Positions 52,978 to 60,696 of a stretch of DNA of 64,000 nucleotides are shown here, piece by piece. Under the pieces are notes generated by a model, which did not search any database, had not been told where the DNA came from, and saw only the letters and a list, made by a program, of their open reading frames with translations. Positions within the stretch are counted from its first letter, which is position 1. Each line of letters begins with the position of its first letter. A program made the translations under genes and the position numbers. The stretch is from CAIWHR01 sp963813415 (lineage in GTDB: Bacteria; Pseudomonadota; Gammaproteobacteria; Burkholderiales; Casimicrobiaceae): NCBI GenBank assembly GCA_963813415.1, contig CAWEYW010000009.1:930001-994000 (forward strand), read 5' to 3'.

Positions 52978-54155
52978 GGCAGGACCGCCTCGGGTTGCGG
53001 CGCACGCCTGGCTGCCGGCGCCGACCAGGCCTGCATCAACTCGGGCCACGTGACCGGCGCACCGGCCGCATGGCGCAGCTTCGGCCGCTCCCCGTCGAAC
53101 AATGCGAAAACGCCGCAATGACGCGCGCTGCGGCCATCGTCGCCGGCGACGTCCGCCCAGAAGTCACGCGCGCCAAGCTGCGGGTCGGTGGCGATATCGG
53201 CAACCGTGGAAACCGGATAGCCAAGCATCTCGCGTGTGCTCGCGCCGTCGAGAAACTCGCGCTTGGTGAGCCGCGCAAAGAACCGCGCGACGGGTGCTTC
53301 GATGCCATCGATCTCTTCCTGGGTGAGGAGCTTGGGATCGAAGTGCGCGCAATCGATTTCCCCCAGCGGCCCGAGATCGGCCCCCGCGTCGCGCATCCAG
53401 GCAATCAGCTGCTCGTTGCTGCGGCGGCCGGCATTGCCCCCATAAAGAACGAAGTTGATGTAGCCGTCGCGACACGGCCAGAACGCCCGCAACCGCGCGC
53501 CGGTGATCGTGCGGCCGGTGATGAACGCGCCGCAGCGGGTCGGCACCTTGTCGTTGATGTCGACGAAGGTCGGGGCATGCGCGAGGGCGACCAGGACGGC
53601 GGCCTGCGCCGAGACGTCGACGTGCTGTCCACGTCCGCTTGCCTCGCGGTGCCACAGCGCGATGAGCGCGCCCGACGCGGCCTGGGTGCCGGCCCAGGCG
53701 CGCGCCTGGGGCACCGTGACCCGCAACGGCTTGCCGCCCGGCTCGCCGGCGAGCGACATCGCACCGCCGGCGGCCATGATCTCGAGGTCCGAGGCGAGCC
53801 ACGCTGCATGCGGGCCGCCGTGGCCGAACGGCGTGACGGACACGTGCACGACACGCGGATGGCGCTCGGCGATCCTCCCCGGCTCGAAAACATCGTCCGG
53901 CTCGCCCGGCGTGGCGGATTCGATCAGGACATCGGCCCGGGCGAGGAGTGCGTCGAAATCGGCACGGCGCGCGGGCGATGCGGGATCGAGCCGCAGCAGG
54001 CGCTTGTTGACGTTGTAGGCCTGCCACGCGGGACGGTTGATGCATGCCTCGCGTGACTCGACCTTGACGACGTCGGCGCCCAGGTCGGCGAGCAGGCGGC
54101 CGGCGAGCCAGCCCAGCTCGCCACTGCAATCGACAATGCGATAACCGCGCAGCAC
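52974..54155 (-). CDS. CaiB/BaiF class III CoA transferase (first of a pair)
   Basis: A 393-residue partner of the downstream CoA transferase. It starts YRIVDCSGELGWLAGRLLADLGADVVKVES and has an aspartate in the catalytic position, GRGQHVDVSAQAA, although the surrounding sequence differs from the second subunit. The N-terminal GELGWLAGRLL segment is typical for one subunit of heteromeric enzymes. It lies 25 bp behind the unusual UbiD gene. The acceptor acid is not evident. Confidence 0.86.
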   Translation of the reverse strand: MLRGYRIVDCSGELGWLAGRLLADLGADVVKVESREACINRPAWQAYNVNKRLLRLDPASPARRADFDALLARADVLIESATPGEPDDVFEPGRIAERHPRVVHVSVTPFGHGGPHAAWLASDLEIMAAGGAMSLAGEPGGKPLRVTVPQARAWAGTQAASGALIALWHREASGRGQHVDVSAQAAVLVALAHAPTFVDINDKVPTRCGAFITGRTITGARLRAFWPCRDGYINFVLYGGNAGRRSNEQLIAWMRDAGADLGPLGEIDCAHFDPKLLTQEEIDGIEAPVARFFARLTKREFLDGASTREMLGYPVSTVADIATDPQLGARDFWADVAGDDGRSARHCGVFALFDGERPKLRHAAGAPVTWPELMQAWSAPAARRAPQPEAVLP

Positions 54156-54180
54156 CGTGCGCCTCCCGGCGCGTGGGTTC

Positions 54181-55779
54181 CTAGCGCCCGGTCCGGGCGA
54201 GGGAGAGCACCCAACCGGCCATGCGCGACTTCATCTTCTCGATCTGCTTCGCGTCGAAGAAGTCCTCCGGCTTCACCCGATCCACCGGATACACCGGGCG
54301 ATGAAAGTCCTGCTCGAAGCCGTACGGGACGGTGGCGTCGATGCCCATGCCGCCCTCGAACTGCGTGTTGGAGGCAGTCCAGGCCTTGTCGCCCGCGGTC
54401 ATGCGTTCCGACGGCATGAACGTCTGCCCGCGGCCGCCGGGGATCGGATTCAGGATGTCCGTGCGCGGATTCACGCGCGTCGTGAGGCACCACATGATGT
54501 CGTCCATCGAATAGATGTCGACGTCCTCCGATACCGCGATCGCGAGACGCATGCCCTGCGAGCACGAAAGGATCGCGGCGAGGAAATTGCGCTGCCAGCC
54601 TTCCTCGATCTGGTTGCGCTTCTTCACCTGGATGATGCAGCCGCCCCAGTCGGTCATCGAGTACGGGATGTGCACGTTCTGGATGATCCCCGGTTGCAGG
54701 CGATCGCACAGCGAGTAGATGGCCGACTCACGCACGGAAGTGTCGATGTTCGAATCGTCGGAGGTGTGCACACCCAGCGGGAAGATGATCGGCTTGCCTG
54801 CGCGCTTGCGCATGGTGATCGCCGTGACATGGAACGTGGGCGCCTTGTACGCCTTGCCCATGTACCCTGCCCACTCCGGGTGGAAGAAGGTCTTGCCCTG
54901 CACACCGAGGCGCTCGGATTCGGCCGTTTCGTAGCGCTTGTCGCGCGGATGCAGATAACCCTCGAGCACGTACTCGGCGTCGGCGAGGGTGTACGCATCG
55001 ATGGTGCGGCACTTCACCAGGCGCACCGGGGAGCCCTGGATCGATCCGGCGATGCCGATCTCGTCGCAGCCTTTCGGCATGATCGCGTAGTCGAAGCCGG
55101 CGCCTGCGACGTAGGTGCACGCGGGGGGCACGCCGAAGCACATCGTGATCGGAATGGGCTTGTCGTCCTTGTAATGCGCGGTGATGACCTGCCACATGTG
55201 CGACCCGGGCGAGATCTGGAACGTGCCGACATTGCCCCAGCGGAAGTTCATGCGGTTGTAGCCGATGTGGCTGCCGCCGTCGAAGTAGTCGCCGATCACG
55301 CACGAAATCCCGGAACCGATGGTGAGCTCGGACTCGAGCGCGGTATGACGGATCGCCGTGATCCACTTGTTCACGTCGAGATCGTCGGTGATCACCTCTT
55401 CCTGCACCGGCGCGTCCTTCTGGTCGATGATGACCGAAGGCGTCGGCCGGTCGATCGCCCGCGCCACCTTCTTCACGCGCTCGAGGGAATTCTCCCAACC
55501 GAACATCTGCTCGACCACGCGGATGTCGCTGAAGAGATTGGTCACGGCACGCGCGTGCGGCTTGCCCTTCACGTTGTTGAAGAGAATCGGGAAGCTGCCG
55601 TCGAAGTGCTTCTGCAGTCCCGTGATCTCGAGGTCCGGATCGACCTCGCGATCCGTTTCCATCAGATACCCTTGCGAGCGCAGCCACTCGAGTGCCGAGC
55701 GCAGGCTCGTGATGTCCTTGGTTGCGGGGCGCTCCTTGGACGGACTCCGGTTACGGCTCGGCATGGCCACATCGTTCAT
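54181..55779 (-). CDS. Divergent UbiD-family protein (paralogue A) with altered catalytic residues
   Basis: A 532-residue UbiD homologue. The metal/cofactor ligands seem kept: Asn in GNVGTFQ, Glu in CDEIGIAGSIQGSP, and a His in TAHYKDD after a loop shorter than usual. But the catalytic Arg of NxGTYR is Gln (GNVGTFQ), and the glutamate pair EGPFGE is replaced by TFFHPEWAGYMG, keeping only the second Glu. It therefore either decarboxylates by a different mechanism, uses CoA-bound substrates, or is a non-catalytic partner. It sits between ubiX (40 bp upstream) and the CoA transferase pair. The start at 55779 is chosen over an extension overlapping ubiX. Confidence 0.85.
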   Translation of the reverse strand: MNDVAMPSRNRSPSKERPATKDITSLRSALEWLRSQGYLMETDREVDPDLEITGLQKHFDGSFPILFNNVKGKPHARAVTNLFSDIRVVEQMFGWENSLERVKKVARAIDRPTPSVIIDQKDAPVQEEVITDDLDVNKWITAIRHTALESELTIGSGISCVIGDYFDGGSHIGYNRMNFRWGNVGTFQISPGSHMWQVITAHYKDDKPIPITMCFGVPPACTYVAGAGFDYAIMPKGCDEIGIAGSIQGSPVRLVKCRTIDAYTLADAEYVLEGYLHPRDKRYETAESERLGVQGKTFFHPEWAGYMGKAYKAPTFHVTAITMRKRAGKPIIFPLGVHTSDDSNIDTSVRESAIYSLCDRLQPGIIQNVHIPYSMTDWGGCIIQVKKRNQIEEGWQRNFLAAILSCSQGMRLAIAVSEDVDIYSMDDIMWCLTTRVNPRTDILNPIPGGRGQTFMPSERMTAGDKAWTASNTQFEGGMGIDATVPYGFEQDFHRPVYPVDRVKPEDFFDAKQIEKMKSRMAGWVLSLARTGR

Positions 55780-55819
55780 CGCATGTCTCCTGGCGAATTG
55801 TCGCGATTTGTTCGGTACG

Positions 55820-56416
55820 TCAGCTCTTGGGTGTGAGGTGCGCCACCCTGGCCCGCATCTCCCCCGTCCAGCGGCGGGCGAATTCGGCAGGGATGGCAAA
55901 CTGGTCGAGCACGCGCGCGATGACGTGATCGATGATGTCGTCGACGCTGGCAGGATGGTGATAGAACGCCGGCATGGGCGGCATGATCGTCACGCCCATG
56001 CGTGCCAGCTTCAGCATGTTTTCGAGATGGATTTCGGACAGCGGCATCTCGCGCGCCACCAGCACGAGCTTGCGCCGCTCCTTCAGGATCACGTCCGCGG
56101 CGCGGTGCACGAGATGGTCGCCCGTGCCATGCGCGATCGCCCCCAGGCTGCGCATCGAGCATGGGATGATCACCATGCCGTCGGTCTGGAACGAGCCCGA
56201 GGAGATTGCGGCGCCCATGTTGGCGGACTCGTACGTGACGGTGGCGAGGGCGCGCACGTCCTTGACGGTGTAGGACGTCTCGTGCTCGACCGTCTGCATG
56301 GCCCACTTGGAGAGCACGAGATGGGTCTCGACTTCGCTGTCCTGCAGCGCCTCGAGGAGACGGATGCCCAGGATGGCGCCGGTTGCGCCCGTGATGCCGA
56401 CGATGAGCTTGCGCAT
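55820..56416 (-). CDS. ubiX: Flavin prenyltransferase, UbiX family
   Basis: A 198-residue enzyme that prenylates reduced FMN to make the cofactor used by UbiD. The FMN-binding start RKLIVGITGATGAILGIRLLEAL, the Ser of ISSGSFQTDGMVIIPCSMRSLGAIAHG and the LVAREMPLSEIHLENMLKL stretch (phosphate-binding Arg and Glu) are all conserved. The start at 56416 matches the usual N-terminus. It is the first gene of the leftward unit and faces a divergent IclR gene. A local copy beside UbiD genes supports a dedicated cofactor supply. Confidence 0.95.
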   Translation of the reverse strand: MRKLIVGITGATGAILGIRLLEALQDSEVETHLVLSKWAMQTVEHETSYTVKDVRALATVTYESANMGAAISSGSFQTDGMVIIPCSMRSLGAIAHGTGDHLVHRAADVILKERRKLVLVAREMPLSEIHLENMLKLARMGVTIMPPMPAFYHHPASVDDIIDHVIARVLDQFAIPAEFARRWTGEMRARVAHLTPKS

Positions 56417-56451
56417 CGCATCCTCCTTCGGGCCGCGGGACTTCTCGGAGT

Positions 56452-56467
56452 CCACATTGTGGCCACA
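56452..56467. promoter_or_regulatory. Candidate IclR operator, ubiX-proximal
   Basis: CCACA-T-TGTGG (56452-56462) is a perfect 11-bp palindrome that runs into TGTGGCCACA (56458-56467), giving three alternating CCACA/TGTGG half-sites. It lies 36 bp upstream of the ubiX start. A related palindrome lies near the IclR start. Confidence 0.5.
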
Positions 56468-56586
56468 TTCCCAACTGCACTCGGCGAAGCGTCCTGTGAC
56501 AGCGATCTGCGGTTGCAGCCCTCTGCCTCAGGGCAATGTAGCACCGCCCGCGAACGCGGGGAACGTGCGACAATCCAGAAACTGTT

Positions 56587-56597
56587 TCACAATGTGG
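56587..56597. promoter_or_regulatory. Candidate IclR operator, IclR-proximal
   Basis: TCACA-A-TGTGG, one mismatch from the palindrome at 56452-56462 read on the other strand. It lies 32 bp before the IclR start, so the divergent promoters are flanked by two similar sites. Confidence 0.45.
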
Positions 56598-56628
56598 CCT
56601 ATCCGCCAATGAGACACCTGGAGTACCG

Positions 56629-57435
56629 ATGATCGCGACCGCAGTGCAGCCATTGGTGGCCCCTCCTCGCGACGGCACGCAGAGCATTCAACGGGCGGCC
56701 ATGCTCGTGCGCGTGATCGCGTCGCGCAGCCGGACCGGGCTGCGGCTCGCCGAGGTCGTGCAGCATGCCCATCTCGAGCGCTCGACCGCACGGCGCATCC
56801 TCAAGTGCCTGGTCGCCGAGGGTCTCGTGATGCAGGACGCCGAGTCGCGGCGGTACTTCCTCGGCCCGCTGATCTTCGAGCTCGGCCTCGCCGCGGCGCC
56901 GCAGTTCAACCTGGTGGATATCTTTCGCCCGTCCCTGCAGCGCATCGCCGACAAGACCGGCGACACCGTGTTCCTGACCGTACGCAGCGGCTACGATTCG
57001 GTATGCCTGGATCGACGCGAAGGCTCCTTCCCCATCAAAACGCTCACCCTGGAAGTGGGCACGCGCCGGCCGCTTGGCGCAGGCGCCGGTGGACTCGCGT
57101 TGCTGATGCTGCTGCCCGATGAAGCGGTGAAGGAGATCGTTACGTCCAATGGCGTGCGCTTCACGACCTACAATCACCTGACCGTCCCGGCGTTGCTGAA
57201 GATGCTGACCCGCGCGCGCGCACTCGGTTACGCCCTGAACGACATTCACATCACGCCGGGCGCAAGCTCGCTCGGGATGCCGATCGTCAACCGATGGGGC
57301 CACCCGTTCGCGGCGATCAGCGTGGGCGCGATCGAAAGCCGGATGGGGCGCGAGCGTCAGGGCGAGATCGCCGAGACCATCCGGACGGAAGTGCGCCTGC
57401 TCGAGAAAGCCATGCGCGACGCGACGATGCAATGA
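56629..57435 (+). CDS. IclR-family transcriptional regulator
   Basis: A 268-residue regulator. An N-terminal winged helix (GLRLAEVVQHAHLERSTARRILKCLVAEG, about residues 40-68) precedes the IclR effector domain with DTVFLTVRSGYDSVCLDRREG and GAGAGGLALLMLLP. IclR proteins often control aromatic or carboxylic acid catabolism. Divergence from the UbiX/UbiD/CoA-transferase unit makes that unit its probable target. Its stop overlaps the next gene's start by 4 bp. Confidence 0.9.
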   Translation: MIATAVQPLVAPPRDGTQSIQRAAMLVRVIASRSRTGLRLAEVVQHAHLERSTARRILKCLVAEGLVMQDAESRRYFLGPLIFELGLAAAPQFNLVDIFRPSLQRIADKTGDTVFLTVRSGYDSVCLDRREGSFPIKTLTLEVGTRRPLGAGAGGLALLMLLPDEAVKEIVTSNGVRFTTYNHLTVPALLKMLTRARALGYALNDIHITPGASSLGMPIVNRWGHPFAAISVGAIESRMGRERQGEIAETIRTEVRLLEKAMRDATMQ

Positions 57436-57908
57436 GCGGCCACAGCGATACGCACGGCCCCGACGGCGCGCGCAGCAGGGCGCTGCAGTACCTCGAGGGC
57501 CATCACGTCGTCACGATTGCTACCGCGGAGCCCTGGGCGGCCGCCGTGTTCTACGTCAACGACGGCTTCACCCTTTTCTTCCTGTCGTCACCGCGCAGCC
57601 GCCATGCGCAGCAGGCGGCGCGCGATGCCCGCGTGGCGGCAACCGTGCAGGAGGATTACAGCGACTGGCGCAGCATCAAGGGCCTGCAGATCGCAGGGAT
57701 CGTGCGCGAAGTGGAGCGCGCGCGCGTCGCCGAGGTGCGCGCACTCTATGCAGCCAAGTTTCCCGTCATCGCCGGCGGCATGCCCGGGACGGCGGCCATC
57801 GTGGAAGCACTGAAGCGCATCACCTGGTTTGCGTTGACGCCAACGGCCGTGTACTTCGTCGACAACGCAGCGGGGTTCGGCCATCGCGACGAGATCCGGC
57901 TCCCGTGA
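57432..57908 (+). CDS. Pyridoxamine 5'-phosphate oxidase-family flavoprotein
   Basis: A 158-residue split-barrel flavin-binding protein. It has ALQYLEGHHVVTIATAEP followed by FYVNDGFTLFFLSSPRSRHAQ and DWRSIKGLQIAGIVREVE, the typical FMN-binding strands of the PPOX/YhbP group. It lacks the full PdxH signature, so it is not expected to make PLP. Being translationally coupled to the IclR gene (ATGA overlap), it may be a flavin or aromatic-compound redox enzyme or sensor for the decarboxylase region; this is inference. Confidence 0.78.
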   Translation: MSGHSDTHGPDGARSRALQYLEGHHVVTIATAEPWAAAVFYVNDGFTLFFLSSPRSRHAQQAARDARVAATVQEDYSDWRSIKGLQIAGIVREVERARVAEVRALYAAKFPVIAGGMPGTAAIVEALKRITWFALTPTAVYFVDNAAGFGHRDEIRLP

Positions 57909-57967
57909 CGGGCCGCGAGGACCGGATCCCCGCGACCTGGCAGCACGTTGCGCGGCGCTCGTCGATG

Positions 57968-58072
57968 TAGGCGAGGCTTCCGTTCCGCATCGTCCGGCTC
58001 GAGCCTGACCTACAGGCTCGGAGCAACGCTTGCACTCGCAGCGCCAGGCTCGAGCCTGTGGTGCGGAACGTC
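57968..58072. repeat. Compound extragenic palindromic element
   Basis: Between convergent genes. It contains GGCTCGAGCCTGACCTACA (57995-58014), the perfect palindrome CAGGCTCGAGCCTG (58045-58058), and a flanking inverted repeat CGTTCCGCA (57981-57989)/TGCGGAACG (58062-58070). The unit TGTAGGTCAGGCTYNAGCC also occurs at 18017-18038. Likely a REP/BIME-type repeat and perhaps a bidirectional terminator. Confidence 0.6.
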
Positions 58073-58076
58073 GCCT

Positions 58077-59516
58077 TCAGAAGCCGTATTCCTTCCATGA
58101 TGCGCGCACCCTGGCGAGATGCTCTGCCGGCGGCAGCGCGATCGGCGGGTACTGGTGCTTCTTCGTCGCGTCGATGCCGATCTTGCTGGACACGCGACGA
58201 CTGTCGTCCTGTTGCGGTACGGACTCGGCGGCCTGCGATGGATCGAGACGGCCCGCTACGGTGTCGGGTGCGATGAACGTGTCCTTCTGCGGTTGCACGC
58301 GGAAGGAAAGGGCCCAGTTCACCATGAAGGGGTCGCGCACATCGATGTCGTCGTCGACGATCACGGTGAACTTGCCGAGTGTCGGGTCCACGGCCCAGGC
58401 GCCGAACATGACCTGCTGCGCCTGTCCGGGATATTCCTTGCGAATGGAAATCGCAAGATAACCGGACGCTCCGCCGGCGTGCATGAGGTGCACGTCCTTG
58501 ACCGGCAGCTTGAGGTCGAGAAGGTGCCGGCGGATGGCCGCCTCCCGCCCGTAGCCGCGGATCGTGCTCGATTCGCTGGGCGGCATCTGCGACAGGAAAG
58601 CCTGGAAGATCGGCTTGTGGCGGTGGGTGATCGCGGTAACGTCCACGACGAACGACTGCGAGCGCGGCCCCATGTACCCGGTGAACTCCCCGAACGGGCC
58701 TTCCCATTCCGTCTCGTTCGCCCGGACGAGACCTTCGATCACGATTTCCGCGTTGGCCGGGACCATCAGGTCGCTGGTCTTCGCGCGCACCACCGGTATC
58801 GCCTGACCGCGCAGCGCTCCGGCCACGGCGAGCTCGTCGACGCCATACGGGATCTTCGCGACCGAGCAAAGCCCGACGCTGGGGTCGGTGCCGAGCGCGA
58901 TCGCCACGGGCGTAGGCTGTCCGCGCGCATTGTTGAGCTCGATGTGCTTGCGCCCGTGCTGCACGTGCGCGATGAACATCCCGATCTTGCGCGATCCCTT
59001 GATCTGGCAGCGGTAGGTGCCGATGTTCTGCACGCCGGTGTCGGGATCGCGGGTGATCACGAACGGAGCCGTCAGATAGGGTCCCGGATCGTGCTCGACC
59101 GTCCATGTCGGCACCGGAAGCTTGAGCAGGTCGGCGCTCTCTTCCCGATGCACGTTCTCATGCACCGGTGCGGTGAGCACGGTTTCGGGCGCAACCGGAT
59201 TGCGCAACGCGCGGGTCCATGCATCGGCGATGTCGTCGATCCCGCGCGCCCGCAGCGCCAGGGCGTAGATCGAACGGGAGCCGCCCAGCACGCCGAAGAC
59301 CACCGGGATGTCGTAGCCGCGCACGTTCTCGAACATCAGTGCGCAACGCTCCTCCTCGGGCACGCTCTGGAAATTGACGCGCCCGACGGCGGCGATCTCC
59401 CAGTCCTTGTCCACCGGTCGCGTGATGCGCTTGAGCTTGCCGTGTTCCTCGAGCACCTGCAGGTACTCGCGCAAGTCGGCGTAGACGTTGTGACCCTTGC
59501 TGTCCAGCGGCGGCAT
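58077..59516 (-). CDS. UbiD-family prenylated-FMN decarboxylase (paralogue C)
   Basis: A 479-residue UbiD decarboxylase. All expected residues are present: NIGTYR (Asn, Arg), His in AHVQHGRKH 18 residues on, Glu in YGVDELAVAGAL, and EGPFGEFTGYMG with both catalytic glutamates. It should be catalytically competent. The start at 59516 (MPPLDSKGHNVYADLREYL) matches the usual family N-terminus. It is 19 bp downstream of the amidohydrolase gene on the same strand, so they are co-transcribed. It relies on prFMN, presumably from the nearby UbiX. Confidence 0.9.
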   Translation of the reverse strand: MPPLDSKGHNVYADLREYLQVLEEHGKLKRITRPVDKDWEIAAVGRVNFQSVPEEERCALMFENVRGYDIPVVFGVLGGSRSIYALALRARGIDDIADAWTRALRNPVAPETVLTAPVHENVHREESADLLKLPVPTWTVEHDPGPYLTAPFVITRDPDTGVQNIGTYRCQIKGSRKIGMFIAHVQHGRKHIELNNARGQPTPVAIALGTDPSVGLCSVAKIPYGVDELAVAGALRGQAIPVVRAKTSDLMVPANAEIVIEGLVRANETEWEGPFGEFTGYMGPRSQSFVVDVTAITHRHKPIFQAFLSQMPPSESSTIRGYGREAAIRRHLLDLKLPVKDVHLMHAGGASGYLAISIRKEYPGQAQQVMFGAWAVDPTLGKFTVIVDDDIDVRDPFMVNWALSFRVQPQKDTFIAPDTVAGRLDPSQAAESVPQQDDSRRVSSKIGIDATKKHQYPPIALPPAEHLARVRASWKEYGF

Positions 59517-59535
59517 CGTGTCCCCCTCGCAATCG

Positions 59536-60585
59536 CTAGACCGCCGCCAGCATGGCCGGCGCCGGTGCAATGGGCGCTGCATCGAGCCTGAGGAGGCGCC
59601 GTGCATTGCCTTCGTAGATGGCGTGCCGCTGCTCCGGCGTCAGATCGAGCGCGTCGATGATCTCGATCGTCCAGCGGATGAAGGCCGCGCCCTTTTCCGG
59701 ATCGAACGGCGAATCGGAGGCGAACAGCGTCTTGTCGATGCCGAAGAAATCGAGTCCGCATTCGGTCGCCGCGCGCGCCCCGAAGAGCGCGGTGTCGGCA
59801 TAGAACATGCGGAAGTAATCGAGCGGGCGCTTCTTGAGCTTGCGCAGGAGGAGCGTGTAGTCCTCATCGGACGTGCGCGAGCCGAGCTGGTCCCACCCGG
59901 GGCCGACGCGGCCCGCGAAGTACGGCACCATGCCGCCCATGTGATGGGTGATGATCTTGAGTTGCGGATACTTGTCGAAGAGCCCTGCAAAAACCATGTG
60001 CGCCATGGCCGCGCTGGTCTCGTACGGCCAGCCGAAGGTCCACCAGATTTCGTAATGGCTCTTGCGCTCGCCGCGGTAGTCGGCGAAGTCCGCGCCGCGC
60101 GCCGGATGCAGCCAGACCGGCCGGTCGAGCTCCGCCATCACATCGAAAAGCGGCAGCGTTTCGGGGGCGGTCAGCGGCCGGCCGAGGACGTTCGTGAACA
60201 CCTGCACGCCGACGGCGCCGAGGTCGTCGATGGCGCGGCGCGCCTCTTTCACCAACCCGTCCGGATCGTTCATCGGCAGCGAGGCCACGAAGGCCGGGAA
60301 CCGGTCCGGGTAGCGGCGCACGAGATCGGCCATGCCGTCGTTGGCGAGCCTGGCCAGGTCCGTCGACACCGGCGGCGGCCCGAAGACTTCGATCGGCGGC
60401 GAGCCGAGGGAGATGACCTGCGCGTAATCGTCGAAGCGGTCCATGATCCGGAAGCGCTCGTCCAGATCGACGATGCAGGGAATGTCGCGCACCCGCTTGT
60501 GCATGTCCTTCCCGGTGGGCGCGACTTCGAGCATGCGATCGAAGAATGGCTTCGGGAAGATATGGTTGAAGATGTCGAGCTTCAT
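59536..60585 (-). CDS. ACMSD-type amidohydrolase/decarboxylase
   Basis: A 349-residue amidohydrolase-2 protein. The N-terminus MKLDIFNHIFPKPFF has one His where the HxH metal motif is usual, so the first ligand pair is changed (NHIF). Other ligands look intact: VWLHPARGADF, IITHHMGGMVP and FASDSPFDPEKG (final Asp). ACMSD, gamma-resorcylate and related decarboxylases, and ring-product hydrolases share this fold. It is the first gene of the unit with UbiD paralogue C and faces a divergent LysR gene, so it probably acts on the same substrate chain. Confidence 0.85.
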   Translation of the reverse strand: MKLDIFNHIFPKPFFDRMLEVAPTGKDMHKRVRDIPCIVDLDERFRIMDRFDDYAQVISLGSPPIEVFGPPPVSTDLARLANDGMADLVRRYPDRFPAFVASLPMNDPDGLVKEARRAIDDLGAVGVQVFTNVLGRPLTAPETLPLFDVMAELDRPVWLHPARGADFADYRGERKSHYEIWWTFGWPYETSAAMAHMVFAGLFDKYPQLKIITHHMGGMVPYFAGRVGPGWDQLGSRTSDEDYTLLLRKLKKRPLDYFRMFYADTALFGARAATECGLDFFGIDKTLFASDSPFDPEKGAAFIRWTIEIIDALDLTPEQRHAIYEGNARRLLRLDAAPIAPAPAMLAAV

Positions 60586-60645
60586 GCGCGTCCCTCCGGG
60601 AATTCGATCGGCTCCCCTTCCGCCGGTCCAGCCATTTAAGCGACA

Positions 60646-60667
60646 TGCGATTTATAATACAAACGCA
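60646..60667. promoter_or_regulatory. Candidate LysR site / promoter between amidohydrolase and LysR genes
   Basis: Imperfect inverted repeat TGCG...CGCA around an AT-rich core with TATAAT at 60653-60658, which could serve as a -10 element for the LysR gene. The gap is the only AT-rich sequence in this part. No clear -35 was found. Confidence 0.35.
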
Positions 60668-60696
60668 AAATGTTCATCCTCCTATAAGGTTTTAAG

